DNA of 22,561 nucleotides from Methanofollis sp. Its GTDB lineage: Archaea; Halobacteriota; Methanomicrobia; Methanomicrobiales; Methanofollaceae. The notes under the pieces are model-generated. The model was given only the letters and a program-made list of their open reading frames with translations, did no database searches and was not told where the DNA came from. This document shows positions 1 through 8,133 of this stretch, piece after piece. A program made the translations under genes and the position numbers. The stretch's first letter is position 1; the number at the start of each line of letters is the position of its first letter. The stretch is taken from NCBI GenBank assembly GCA_028696365.1, contig JAQVHG010000007.1, positions 1 to 22,561 of the forward strand. The letters run 5' to 3'.

Positions 1-623
1 CACGGGCCTTCGCCGCCATTTCATCCTCTTTTGACGGGACATTTATTGTAATAGGCCCGAGCCATGAAGGGTTCATGACCTGCGCCTCGGCAATTCCTTG
101 GGAGACTCCTCTCGGGATCGTCGATACCGATGCTGAACTGGTCGAGGCGATCGGGGTGCCGGTGGACGAACGCACCCATGCCGGCGAACATTCGATCGAG
201 GTGCAACTGCCCTTTATCAAGTACCGTTTCCCGCGGGCACGGATCGCACCCATCATGATGGGAGACCAGAGCATGGAGAGTGCCGAGGCGCTGGCGGCCG
301 CGGTCGTGCGCGCCACGCGTGAGACCGGGCGGGAGGTGCGGGTCGTGGCTTCAAGCGACTTCTCGCATTATATCCCGATGGACCTGGCCAGGCGGATCGA
401 CCTGCAGGCGATCGAAGCGCTGGAGACGCTGGATGTCCCTGAATTTTATCAGAGGATCCGTTCCCTCCACGTAAGCGCCTGCGGATACGGCCCGATCGCA
501 ACGATGGCCCTTGCGGCCAGGTCCTTCGGCGCCACACAGGGAAAACTCCTCTCCTACACGACAAGTGGGGACGTCACAGGGGACCCGATCTCCGTCGGGT
601 ATGCGGCGATAGCGGTGGTATAG
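1..623 (+). CDS. MEMO1 family protein (AmmeMemoRadiSam system protein B), 5' partial
   Basis: The reading frame is open from base 3 (first complete codon) to the TAG at 621-623, so the gene starts upstream of the window; the ATG at 75 is internal. The visible protein begins RAFAAISSSFDGTFIVIGPSHEGF, and IGPSHEG matches the family's conserved IGPNHxG segment. It continues with the hallmark EHSIEVQLPF, a DFSHY segment, and a C-terminal SGDVTGDP...VGYAAIAV block. MEMO proteins are related to class III extradiol-type dioxygenases. In prokaryotes they accompany AMMECR1 and radical SAM proteins, but their reaction is unsettled, so no substrate is claimed. The next gene starts 1 nt after the stop, implying cotranscription with the mevalonate pathway genes. 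Family membership is secure; function is not. Confidence 0.9.
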   Translation, partial: RAFAAISSSFDGTFIVIGPSHEGFMTCASAIPWETPLGIVDTDAELVEAIGVPVDERTHAGEHSIEVQLPFIKYRFPRARIAPIMMGDQSMESAEALAAAVVRATRETGREVRVVASSDFSHYIPMDLARRIDLQAIEALETLDVPEFYQRIRSLHVSACGYGPIATMALAARSFGATQGKLLSYTTSGDVTGDPISVGYAAIAVV

Positions 624-624
624 C

Positions 625-1494
625 GTGGCCACCTGGAGCGCACCCGGCAAGGTCTTCCTTTTTGGTGAGCATGCCGTCGTCTATGGGAAACCAGGCGTGG
701 CAATGGCCATCAAGCCCAGGGTTACCGTGACAGTCAGAAAACATCGCCACCCCCCCCGTGTACGTTCGCCCTATCTTGAGGAGTGTTTCAAGTCGACGGG
801 GGTGAAGGGGAGCGTCTATATTAGGTCCCAGATTCCGTCGTCTTCAGGCCTGGGGTCGTCTGCAGCCGTAACGACAGCAACTCTTGCCGCGATCTCTGAC
901 GAGTTCAACCTCGGGTTTTCCCGTGAAGAGATCGCGCGTCGTGCCTTTGCCATCGAGAGAAAGGTCCAGAGAGGGAGAGCAAGCCCGACCGACACCTATG
1001 TCACGACCTTCGGGGGGATCGTCCTGATCACAGGAGACTCGAAACGCAGGCTTCCACCACAGAACCTCCACCTGGTCATTGGGAACTCACAGATCTCTCA
1101 TTCGACCTCAAAGATGGTGGAACTCGTCGCAAAAGAACAACGGCACCACCCTGAGATCGTGGACCCCATCATGGACGCTATCGGGGCCGTGACCACCCAG
1201 GGAATCAAGTCAATAAACAAACCTCAGCAGCTCGGGAGGTGCATGGACGTCAACCACGCCCTCCTCGAAGCCCTGGGGGTCGGTCACCCAGTGCTCTCCA
1301 AACTGGTCCTCTCGGCCAGGGCGGCGGGGGCATTTGGAGCCAAATTGACCGGAGCTGGCGGGGGGGGGTGTATGGTTGCACTCTGTCCCAAACACGCAAA
1401 GAGTAGGGTGGCCGGTGCGATCGACGCGATGGGCGCACGTTCGATCATTACTACCATCGACACTAAAGGCATACGCAAAGAGAAAAATGGATAA
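625..1494 (+). CDS. mvk: Mevalonate kinase
   Basis: Cytosolic GHMP-family kinase that phosphorylates mevalonate to mevalonate-5-phosphate with ATP, an early step of archaeal isoprenoid lipid synthesis. All three GHMP motifs are visible: PGKVFLFGEHAVVY (residues 7-20), the ATP-binding loop PSSSGLGSSAAVT (71-83) and GAKLTGAGGGGC (238-249). The archaeal short-form segment ASPTDTYVTTFGG carries the likely catalytic Asp (D123). Length is 289 residues, normal for archaeal enzymes. The start is a GTG 1 nt after the MEMO stop; there is no strong Shine-Dalgarno, so translational coupling is likely. The 3' end overlaps the next gene (isopentenyl phosphate kinase) by 8 bp. A homoserine kinase or phosphomevalonate kinase is unlikely given the motifs and neighbours. 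Confidence 0.96.
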   Translation: MATWSAPGKVFLFGEHAVVYGKPGVAMAIKPRVTVTVRKHRHPPRVRSPYLEECFKSTGVKGSVYIRSQIPSSSGLGSSAAVTTATLAAISDEFNLGFSREEIARRAFAIERKVQRGRASPTDTYVTTFGGIVLITGDSKRRLPPQNLHLVIGNSQISHSTSKMVELVAKEQRHHPEIVDPIMDAIGAVTTQGIKSINKPQQLGRCMDVNHALLEALGVGHPVLSKLVLSARAAGAFGAKLTGAGGGGCMVALCPKHAKSRVAGAIDAMGARSIITTIDTKGIRKEKNG

Positions 1495-2242
1495 AAAAGT
1501 CATTCTGTTAAAACTCGGCGGGAGCGTCGTCACCGACAAAACGGGCACAGGGGCGATCGAGTACGCGCGCTTGGCAACTCTTGCGGGGGTGATCGCGGCC
1601 AGGCCAGACCTTCAGTTGGTCCTTGTCCACGGGGCAGGATCCTGTGGCCACCCGGAAGCACAAGAATACCACATCCAGGAGGGCGTCGGCCCTGAGAACA
1701 AAGCGGGGATCGCCGTGACCCACGAGGCTGTCGCCGCCCTCAACCTGGCAGTGGTGGCAGCGCTGCGCGAGCATGGTGTGGACGCAGTCGGTGTCCACCC
1801 CCTTGCGGCATGCCGTGCCGAGAGCGGACAACTCATATCCTGTGAGTGCATACCTATAGCTCAACTGGTGCGGCTGGGCATCACCCCTGTCCTTCATGGG
1901 GACGTGGTGATGGACGCACGCCGCGGTGCCTGTATCATTTCAGGTGACCAGATCATCCGGTACCTCGCCCTTGCACTTGATGCAGGACGGGTCGGGCTTG
2001 CAACCGATGTCCTGGGCGTCCTCGACAAGGGGGCGGTCGTGCCGGAGATCACAAGGGACTCAGTCGGACGTCTGTCTATCGGGTGTTCAGAAAACACCGA
2101 CGTCACCGGCGGGATGAAAGGGAAGATTACTGAACTGCTCGCACTCGCCGAAGCAGGAGTGGAGTCACATATATTCCATATCTCCCGGATCGAGGACTTC
2201 CTCGACGAAAAAGACCACGGTGGAACGATAGTCAGAAGGTGA
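1487..2242 (+). CDS. Isopentenyl phosphate kinase
   Basis: Amino acid kinase-fold enzyme that phosphorylates isopentenyl phosphate to isopentenyl diphosphate (IPP), the ATP-dependent last step of the modified archaeal mevalonate pathway. The N terminus MDKKVILLKLGGSVVTDK holds the phosphate-binding Lys/Gly-rich loop. HGAGSCGHPEAQEY contains the family's catalytic His (H55). SGDQIIRYLA, VTGGMKGKI and the C-terminal GGTIVRR are also family-like. I chose ATG 1487 (251 aa): it gives the expected N terminus and an 8-bp overlap with the kinase gene upstream. A longer in-frame extension from 1376 would only read through that gene. The usual HGGGSFGH segment reads HGAGSCGH here (Gly to Ala, Phe to Cys), near a position known to affect substrate size in the family; activity is still expected. 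Confidence 0.94.
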   Translation: MDKKVILLKLGGSVVTDKTGTGAIEYARLATLAGVIAARPDLQLVLVHGAGSCGHPEAQEYHIQEGVGPENKAGIAVTHEAVAALNLAVVAALREHGVDAVGVHPLAACRAESGQLISCECIPIAQLVRLGITPVLHGDVVMDARRGACIISGDQIIRYLALALDAGRVGLATDVLGVLDKGAVVPEITRDSVGRLSIGCSENTDVTGGMKGKITELLALAEAGVESHIFHISRIEDFLDEKDHGGTIVRR

Positions 2243-2303
2243 GCGCCAGAGAAGACCGCAGGCACACCCAGATAATTTCGGAGGGATTGAGATCACACAA
2301 GAT

Positions 2304-3338
2304 ATGCAGACACCCTCCCGCAAACTCGACCACCTCAAGATCTGCTGCAACGAACAGGTCGAGGCAGGACGAGCAGGGTTCGACGATGTCAGGCTCGCAC
2401 ATGCGGCCCTCCCCGAACTCGACCTCGACGGGATCAGACTGCAGACGCGCTTTCTGGGAGCGGAGCTCGGCTCCCCCCTCTTTATCGCTGCAATGACCGG
2501 CGGCCACCCGGCGACCACCGAAGTGAACCGAAGGCTCGCCCGGGTCGCCGAAAAGTTCAAACTCGGGATGGGCGTAGGTTCCAAGCGAGCGGCCCTTGAA
2601 CACCCTGAACTTGATGAGAGTTTTACCGTGGTGCGAGACGAAGCGCCCCACGCCTTTCTGTGTGCAAACCTCGGGGCGGTGCAACTCCGCGACCATGGGA
2701 TTGAATGGGCCGAGCGGGCAGTCGAGATGATCGAGGCGGACGCCCTCTGCATCCATCTCAACTTCCTCCAGGAAGCCGCCCAGCCGGAAGGTGACCATGA
2801 TGCCAGGGGATGTCTTGCCGCAATCGCAGACCTCTGCAACGACTTCAAGACCCCGGTGATCCTCAAGGAGACCGGGGCCGGGATCTCAGCAGAGACCGCA
2901 CGCCTCATCTGGGGCGCGGGTGCGGCGGCGATCGACCTTGGCGGAGCAGGCGGCACATCATGGGCGGCAGTCGAAGTCGAACGTGCCGGAGAGAACAAAG
3001 AACTCAAGGCCCTCGGCCAGCGTTTCCTCGGGTGGGGGATCCCCACTGTAGTGAGCCTCTGCGAGGTCGCAGGCAGCGGGCCGGTGATCGCAACTGGCGG
3101 TGTGAGGAGCGGAATCGATATTGCAAGGGCTATTGCGCTCGGCGCCGATCTCGGGGGCATGGCCCTCCCCCTCCTCAAACCAGCTATGGAGAGCGAAGAC
3201 GCACTTGAACAGACTGTCATAGCGTTCCTTAGGGAACTGCAGGTCGCAATGTTTCTGACCGGCTCTGGCAGCGTTCAGGACCTTGCGCATGTACGGACCT
3301 ATATTACCGGAACTACAAGGCTGATGCTCTGTGAATAA
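2304..3338 (+). CDS. fni: Type 2 isopentenyl-diphosphate delta-isomerase
   Basis: FMN- and NAD(P)H-dependent TIM-barrel enzyme that interconverts IPP and dimethylallyl diphosphate, supplying the starter for prenyl chain synthesis. Recognisable segments in order are RKLDHLKIC (6-14), the flavin-site stretch MTGGHP (64-69), GVGSKRAALE (90-99), HLNFLQEAAQPEGD (151-164) with the catalytic Gln at about 160, KETGAGIS (188-195), DLGGAGGTSWAAVE (211-224) and GGVRSGIDIARAIALGADLGG (265-285). Length is 344 aa, typical. The start is an ATG; a GGAGGG at 2280-2285 lies 18 nt upstream, rather far for a Shine-Dalgarno site, so the start is good but not certain. It sits 61 bp after the kinase and 19 bp before the next start, inside the same operon. 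Confidence 0.95.
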   Translation: MQTPSRKLDHLKICCNEQVEAGRAGFDDVRLAHAALPELDLDGIRLQTRFLGAELGSPLFIAAMTGGHPATTEVNRRLARVAEKFKLGMGVGSKRAALEHPELDESFTVVRDEAPHAFLCANLGAVQLRDHGIEWAERAVEMIEADALCIHLNFLQEAAQPEGDHDARGCLAAIADLCNDFKTPVILKETGAGISAETARLIWGAGAAAIDLGGAGGTSWAAVEVERAGENKELKALGQRFLGWGIPTVVSLCEVAGSGPVIATGGVRSGIDIARAIALGADLGGMALPLLKPAMESEDALEQTVIAFLRELQVAMFLTGSGSVQDLAHVRTYITGTTRLMLCE

Positions 3339-3344
3339 AAACAC

Positions 3345-3350
3345 AAGGAG
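3345..3350 (+). promoter_or_regulatory. Shine-Dalgarno site deciding the RNase J start
   Basis: AAGGAG lies 7 nt before ATG 3358. This supports that ATG over an in-frame GTG at 3331, which would overlap the end of the isomerase gene and add a basic, non-conserved N terminus. Confidence 0.75.
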
Positions 3351-3357
3351 AAGAAAA

Positions 3358-4695
3358 ATGGACGTTGAGATCGTTGCAGTGGGCGGCTACAATGAAGTCG
3401 GCCGAAACATGACTGCCGTCCGCTGCGGAAAAGAGATCGTCATCTTCGATATGGGCATACGGCTCGATCAGATCATGATCCATGAGGATGCAGACCTTGA
3501 GAAAATGCATTCTCTGGACCTCATCGAGATGAAGGCCATCCCCGACGACACGATGATGAACACCGTCGAGGGGACGGTGAAGGCGATCGTGTGCACACAC
3601 GGGCACCTGGACCATATCGGTGCGATCCCAAAACTCGCCCACCGATATAATGCTCCCATCATCGGGACACCATATACCATCGAACTGATCAAACAACAGA
3701 TCAAGGGGGAACAGAAGTTCGGCGTGAACAACAAACTCCAGGTGCTACGGTCGGGCAACCGCTACCGTATCTCCCAGAACCTCACTCTCGAGTTTGTGCG
3801 GACGCAGCACTCGATCATCGACACAGTGATGGCGGTGCTCCATACCAAACGTGGGGCGATCGTGTACGCCAACGACTTCAAACTCGACCGGACGCCAGTG
3901 CTCGGCGACCCGCCAGACTTTGCACGGCTGCGCCAGATCGGAAAGGAAGGAGTGCTTGCCCTCATCGTCGAGTCCACCAACATTGAGCGGAAAGGCAGGG
4001 CGCCGAGTGAGCGGATCGCAAAAGAGCTGGTCAGGGATACGATGACCAGTTATGAGGACGACAAGAATGCGATCATTGTCTCGACGTTTTCCTCCCATAT
4101 CTCAAGAATCAAGACCATCGCCGAATGTGCATATGAGATCGGGAGAAAGCCAGTCTTGCTCGGACGGTCGATGGAGCGCTACTCAACAACAGCAGAGAAA
4201 CTCAAACTTGTCGCATTCCCCAAGAATCTCTCGGTCTTCGGGAACAGACGGACGGTCGATCGGACGCTGCGTCAGATCATGAAGAATGGGAAGGACAAGT
4301 ATGTCCCGATCGTCACCGGTCACCAGGGCGAACCTGGGGCGATCCTGACCAGGATTGCCCACGGCGACACACCGTTCAGGGTCGCAAAGGGGGACAAGAT
4401 CCTCTTCTCGGCGAAGGTCATCCCAAACCCGATGAACTATGGCCAGCGTCATCTGGTCGAGACGCTCCTGCGGATGAAGGGAGCGCGGATCTTCGACGAA
4501 CTTCACGTGAGTGGCCACGCCTATGTAGAAGACCACTACGAACTGATCCAGCTCCTCAACCCGCAGCATATCATCCCCTCCCATGGGGACATCGGTATGA
4601 CTGGCGGCTACCTGAGGTTTGCAGAGGAGTGTGGTTACACTCTTAACAATGACCTCCACCTCCTAAGGAACGGGCAGAGAGTGTTGATCAAATAA
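3358..4695 (+). CDS. rnj: Archaeal ribonuclease J (beta-CASP metallo-beta-lactamase)
   Basis: Zinc-dependent exo/endoribonuclease of the RNase J family; characterised euryarchaeal members are processive 5'-3' exonucleases acting in RNA decay and maturation. The N-terminal metallo-beta-lactamase core shows GGYNEVGRNMTAV, the metal-binding HGHLDH motif (81-86) and HSIIDTVMAVLHT. A beta-CASP insertion follows, with VSTFSSHISRI and TGHQGEPGA. The C-terminal SGHAYVEDHYELIQLLNPQHIIPSHGD supplies the last conserved His motifs. Length is 445 aa, without the N-terminal KH domains found in archaeal CPSF-like (aCPSF1) nucleases, which argues for RNase J. It sits between two isoprenoid genes, apparently a stable operon passenger rather than a pathway enzyme. 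Confidence 0.93.
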   Translation: MDVEIVAVGGYNEVGRNMTAVRCGKEIVIFDMGIRLDQIMIHEDADLEKMHSLDLIEMKAIPDDTMMNTVEGTVKAIVCTHGHLDHIGAIPKLAHRYNAPIIGTPYTIELIKQQIKGEQKFGVNNKLQVLRSGNRYRISQNLTLEFVRTQHSIIDTVMAVLHTKRGAIVYANDFKLDRTPVLGDPPDFARLRQIGKEGVLALIVESTNIERKGRAPSERIAKELVRDTMTSYEDDKNAIIVSTFSSHISRIKTIAECAYEIGRKPVLLGRSMERYSTTAEKLKLVAFPKNLSVFGNRRTVDRTLRQIMKNGKDKYVPIVTGHQGEPGAILTRIAHGDTPFRVAKGDKILFSAKVIPNPMNYGQRHLVETLLRMKGARIFDELHVSGHAYVEDHYELIQLLNPQHIIPSHGDIGMTGGYLRFAEECGYTLNNDLHLLRNGQRVLIK

Positions 4696-4712
4696 GGAAG
4701 GAATGGTTCCGT

Positions 4713-5687
4713 ATGAGCGAAGATCTCAAAGATTATCTGGACAGAACCGCCGAACAGGTCAACATTATGCTCGAGCGGTATTTCAGCGATGCGTTTGGAG
4801 AACTCTATAAGGCAAGTGCACATCTGCTCCTCGCGGGTGGGAAGCGCCTTCGGCCAGCGGTGCTCCTCCTCGCAGCCGAAGCGGTGCGACCTGGATCTAC
4901 AGACGACCTGATGCACGCGGCGATCGGCCTGGAGATGACGCACACCTTCACCCTCATCCATGACGATATCATGGATGGGGACGCAACACGCCGGGGCGCT
5001 CCGACGGTCCATGTCAAATGGGACGAACCGACGGCGATCCTGGCAGGCGATGTCCTGTATGCAAAGGCCTTTGAGTTCATCACCCATGCGATCGCCGATG
5101 ACCGGGCGCGGGTGAAGGCGGTCGCGATGCTGGCACGGACGTGCGCCGAGATCTGCGAGGGGCAGCACCAGGATATGGCCTTTGAGAAGGCAGAGAAAGA
5201 GGTCGACGCCTTTGAGTATATCGAGATGGCCGGGAAGAAAACTGGGGCTCTTTATGCAGCATCGGCGGCCATCGGAGGGATCCTGGCTGGTGGGAATGCC
5301 GTCCAGGTCGATGCACTCTACCAGTATGGAATGAACGCCGGGATCGCCTTCCAGATCCAGGACGACCTCATCGACTTTATCGCGCCCCCTGAGAAGAGCG
5401 GAAAGGACCGGGGGTCTGACCTGCGCGAGGGGAAGCAGACGCTCATCGCGATCACGGCACGGGAGAAGGGGCTCGACCTCTCGAAGTACCGTCGTCCAGA
5501 CCTCACTCCTGATGAAGTGGACGGGGCGATCGCCGAACTGAAGGAGGCAGGAGTGGTCGATGCGGTCCGCCAGGTCGCCGAAGAGAAAGTAGCGACGGCC
5601 AAGCACGCGCTCTCGGTCTTGCCAGAATGTGAGGAGCGCCAGCACTTAGAAGCCCTTGTAGAGTTCTTCATCAGCAGGAGTTTCTAA
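4713..5687 (+). CDS. idsA: Geranylgeranyl/farnesyl diphosphate synthase (trans-isoprenyl diphosphate synthase)
   Basis: All-trans prenyltransferase that condenses IPP onto allylic diphosphates to make the C15/C20 chains used for archaeal ether lipids. It is Mg-dependent, with both aspartate-rich motifs visible: DDIMD (84-88, in LIHDDIMDGDATRRG) and DDLID (217-221, in IQDDLIDFI). It also has the substrate-binding GGKRLRP (42-48) and a late KDRGSDLREGKQT segment. Length of 324 aa is standard. A purine-rich AAGGAAGGAATGG at about 4694-4702 precedes ATG 4713. The next gene starts 1 nt after its TAA. Exact product length (FPP, GGPP or both) cannot be read from sequence alone. Confidence 0.94.
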   Translation: MSEDLKDYLDRTAEQVNIMLERYFSDAFGELYKASAHLLLAGGKRLRPAVLLLAAEAVRPGSTDDLMHAAIGLEMTHTFTLIHDDIMDGDATRRGAPTVHVKWDEPTAILAGDVLYAKAFEFITHAIADDRARVKAVAMLARTCAEICEGQHQDMAFEKAEKEVDAFEYIEMAGKKTGALYAASAAIGGILAGGNAVQVDALYQYGMNAGIAFQIQDDLIDFIAPPEKSGKDRGSDLREGKQTLIAITAREKGLDLSKYRRPDLTPDEVDGAIAELKEAGVVDAVRQVAEEKVATAKHALSVLPECEERQHLEALVEFFISRSF

Positions 5688-5688
5688 G

Positions 5689-7374
5689 ATGGACGCAGCG
5701 CTCAGACAGATTCTCCTGGTCTACGCGCTCGAGAACGCGGCAAAGCATGGTAGTGTCCCCAGGGCGAAGGCGGTGATGGGCAAGGTGCTCGGCACCCATC
5801 CAGAACTCAGACCGCATGCAAAAGAACTTCCGGCAGCCCTTGACGAGGTGCTGGCCGAGGTGGCGGTAATGGACCCGGAGACGTGGAAGGCGAAGCTCAC
5901 TGAACTCGCCCCCCAGGTCGCTGGCGAGATGGACGCAGGGAAGAAGAAAAAGAAAGAGAAGAAGGAACTTCCCCCCCTGGAAGAGGCCGAAGGCGGCGTG
6001 GTGATGCGGTTTGCCCCAAACCCTTCAGGTCCGCTCCATCTTGGTCATGCACGGGCAGCATTTCTCAATGACGCCTATGTGAAGCGGTACGGCGGGCGCT
6101 ATGTCCTCAGGATCGAGGACACCGACCCGCGCCGGGTGGACCCTGAGGCCTATGAAATGGTCCAGGAGGATATCAAGTGGATGGAACTCGGGGTGACTGA
6201 TATTGTCTACCAGTCCGACCGGATGGATATCTACTATGACCTGTGCAGGAAACTCATCGAGCTCGGTGGGGCATATGTCTGCACCTGCGATGCAGAGCGG
6301 TTCAGGGAACTGAAGATGGCAAAGAAGGCCTGTCCATGCCGGTCACATACCATCGAGGAGAACTTGGAGCTCTGGGAGCAGATGCTCACTGGCGGGTTTG
6401 CTGAGGGGCAGGTGACAGTACGGGTGAAGACCGATCTGGAACACCCTGACCCGGCGATCAGGGACTTCTCTATCTTCAGGATCGTCGATGCCCCAGCACA
6501 CCCACGGATCGAGGCAAAGGTCTACCCGTTGATGAACTTCTCGGTGGTGGTCGACGATCATCTTCTCGGGATCACCCATGTGATCAGGGGCAAGGACCAT
6601 ATCGCCAACACCAGGCGGCAGCGCTATATATTCGATTACTTCGGGTGGAAGCCGCCAGTGTACCGTCATTACGGACGGATGTCCATCGAGGGAGTGGTCC
6701 TTTCAACGTCGTCGATGCACCGGGGGATCGATGAGGGCACCTATACCGGGTGGGACGATGTCCACCTGGGAACCCTGCGGGCGATTGGACGCCGGGGGAT
6801 CCAGCCCAAAGCGGTGCGCCAGGCGATGGTCGATCTCGGGACTGGGGATACGGATATCTCGTTCTCGTGGGAGAACCTGTATGCCGCAAACAAGGCGGTC
6901 ATCGACGAGACGTCAGATCGGTTCTTCTTTGTCCCTCACCCGGTGCGCTATGAGGTGGAGGGGGCGCCCGAGCAGACGGCAGAGGTGCCGAGATACCCAG
7001 GCGACGAGAAGAGGGGGATGCGCGCCCTGGACTTCACCGGGGCGGTCGTCCTCCCGGCAGCCGAGGTAGAAGGAGCAACGGTGGTCCGTCTCAAGGACCT
7101 CTTCAACATCGAGGTGAAGGGAGAAAGACAGGCTGCGTACGCAGGTGACGACCTCACGGCGGCACGCGAGGCAAAGGCCCCGATCATCCAGTGGCTCCCA
7201 GCGGGATATGGGATCCCATGCACTCTTCACACCCCTGAGGGAGATCTCGAAGGGGTATGCGAGCCTGAGGTCGCAGAGTATGTCGACAGAATGGTCCAGT
7301 TCGAGCGGGTGGGCTTTGCACGTATCGACCGGGTCGAGGATGGCCGGGTCGTGGCGTTCTTTGCTCATCGGTGA
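5689..7374 (+). CDS. gltX: Glutamyl-tRNA synthetase (archaeal type)
   Basis: Class I aminoacyl-tRNA synthetase charging tRNA-Glu. After an alpha-helical archaeal/eukaryal-type N-terminal extension with a lysine-rich linker (about 85-93), the Rossmann catalytic domain opens with RFAPNPSGPLHLGHARAAF; HLGH (117-120) is the class I HIGH motif. RIEDTDPRRVDP and INxx-type GKDHIANTRRQ segments follow. The second signature reads VLSTSSMHRGI, where the KMSKS lysine is not obvious; an LSTS-type loop is, to my knowledge, usual in archaeal enzymes. The C-terminal half is the beta-barrel anticodon-binding type shared with eukaryal GluRS/GlnRS. Length is 561 aa. The start is 1 nt after the prenyltransferase stop. 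It is probably the last gene of the operon, since a pyrimidine-rich stretch and repeats follow. Non-discriminating GlnRS activity is unlikely in archaea. Confidence 0.95.
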   Translation: MDAALRQILLVYALENAAKHGSVPRAKAVMGKVLGTHPELRPHAKELPAALDEVLAEVAVMDPETWKAKLTELAPQVAGEMDAGKKKKKEKKELPPLEEAEGGVVMRFAPNPSGPLHLGHARAAFLNDAYVKRYGGRYVLRIEDTDPRRVDPEAYEMVQEDIKWMELGVTDIVYQSDRMDIYYDLCRKLIELGGAYVCTCDAERFRELKMAKKACPCRSHTIEENLELWEQMLTGGFAEGQVTVRVKTDLEHPDPAIRDFSIFRIVDAPAHPRIEAKVYPLMNFSVVVDDHLLGITHVIRGKDHIANTRRQRYIFDYFGWKPPVYRHYGRMSIEGVVLSTSSMHRGIDEGTYTGWDDVHLGTLRAIGRRGIQPKAVRQAMVDLGTGDTDISFSWENLYAANKAVIDETSDRFFFVPHPVRYEVEGAPEQTAEVPRYPGDEKRGMRALDFTGAVVLPAAEVEGATVVRLKDLFNIEVKGERQAAYAGDDLTAAREAKAPIIQWLPAGYGIPCTLHTPEGDLEGVCEPEVAEYVDRMVQFERVGFARIDRVEDGRVVAFFAHR

Positions 7375-7380
7375 TGGGGA

Positions 7381-7394
7381 TCTTCTTTTCTTTT
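7381..7394 (+). terminator. Possible T-rich terminator after gltX
   Basis: A pyrimidine run (TCTTCTTTTCTTTT) begins 7 nt after the gltX stop. Archaeal intrinsic termination depends on T-tracts, so this is a plausible end for the operon. The GC-rich hairpins of the repeat starting at 7395 could contribute. No direct evidence. Confidence 0.35.
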
Positions 7395-7592
7395 GGCTCT
7401 GTAGAAACCCTCAAGATGTCTCTTTCTGGCGGGGGTCTTGCCGCCCCCCCCGAAAACCCCCCCGCACCACGATTGGTCGAGGAGGGTAGCACCCTCCGTC
7501 ATGGTCATCGATTCTGCCTTCCCGCCCCTATCGTGATCCCTGGGGGTCCGGGGGCAGAGCCCCCGGCCAAAGAAATGGGAAGGTGGGCGACA
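7395..7592 (+). repeat. Dispersed GC-hairpin repeat, copy R1
   Basis: Starts with GGCTCTGTAGAAACCCTC (7395-7412), an end sequence shared with copies R2 and R3. It continues through a GGCGG...CCGCC hairpin, then a 35-bp block (7501-7535) identical to 7901-7935 in R2. It ends with a perfect hairpin, CCGGGGGC-AGA-GCCCCCGG (7548-7566), and a CCAAAGAAATGGGAAGG tail. R4 on the minus strand shares 31 contiguous bases around the hairpin. No inverted right end is visible, so the copy may be truncated. No credible gene is present. Confidence 0.8.
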
Positions 7593-7807
7593 CACGTCTC
7601 ACCCTCTTCAGAGTCTACGAAATCATCCCTAAAGTCCCCAACCATACCCACACAGAAGATAGCGATCGATGATGATTCCTTCTTCTCGTGTTCGTTGATA
7701 CTCACATATCGAAGATCTTCCTATCATCAGGAATCCTTCCAGTCGCATCCCCTGGACTCCCGAGATTGCGGTTGGAGCGGGAAGACTGCGCTCACACACG
7801 AAGATTG
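7593..7807. other. Intergenic stretch between repeat copies
   Basis: About 215 bp of non-coding-looking sequence between R1 and R2. Reading frames that cross it also run through the repeats and have no recognisable protein features. I see no RNA gene, promoter or protein remnant that I can support. Confidence 0.5.
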
Positions 7808-8041
7808 GACTTTGTAGAAACCCTCTTGGATTATCTTTGGGGGGGGGGGCAGGCGCTCACCGGAACACGAGAGGGGGATGGGCAACACCCTCTTCTCTTT
7901 ATGGTCATCGATTCTGCCTTCCCGCCCCTATCGTGCTCCCAGGGGTCCGGGCGGCACTCGCCCCCGGCGGCCAAAGAGGGGGGAAGGCGGGGGACACGCA
8001 TTCTCCCTACGATATGGATATGTGAGGATTTCTACAAAGCC
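7808..8041 (+). mobile_element. MITE-like element, repeat copy R2 with terminal inverted repeats
   Basis: The left end GACTTTGTAGAAACCCTC (7808-7825) and the right end at 8024-8041, whose reverse complement is GGCTTTGTAGAAATCCTC, match at 16 of 18 positions. They form terminal inverted repeats around about 234 bp with no transposase. The interior holds an 11-G run (7839-7849), the 35-bp block identical to R1, and a diverged GC hairpin at about 7947-7967. The ends resemble the GGSTYTGT-type termini of some insertion sequences, so a non-autonomous derivative is possible. I found no clear target-site duplication. Confidence 0.6.
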
Positions 8042-8101
8042 CCGTGCCCGTTTTTCTCTTCTTGTGCGATTGAGAGGGAGAATGAAAACACCACCCCTAT
8101 C

Positions 8102-8112
8102 TTCATATACTG
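8102..8112 (+). promoter_or_regulatory. Putative TATA box for a leaderless surface-protein mRNA
   Basis: TTCATATACTG centres near 8107. A start site about 25 bp downstream falls at about 8132, effectively at ATG 8134, which has no Shine-Dalgarno. This fits a leaderless archaeal transcript. Inference from spacing only. Confidence 0.4.
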
Positions 8113-8133
8113 CCAGCCCCATCACGCTCCTTC

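Noticed and set aside
2165..3220. A 351-codon open frame on the minus strand opposite the isomerase gene
   Set aside because: It is the antisense shadow of a well-supported gene; its Ser/Arg/Ala/Pro-rich composition is typical of GC-rich shadow frames and no protein motif is present.
7950..8050. Target-site duplication around element R2
   Set aside because: The bases flanking 7808 and 8041 show no matching direct repeat that I can see.
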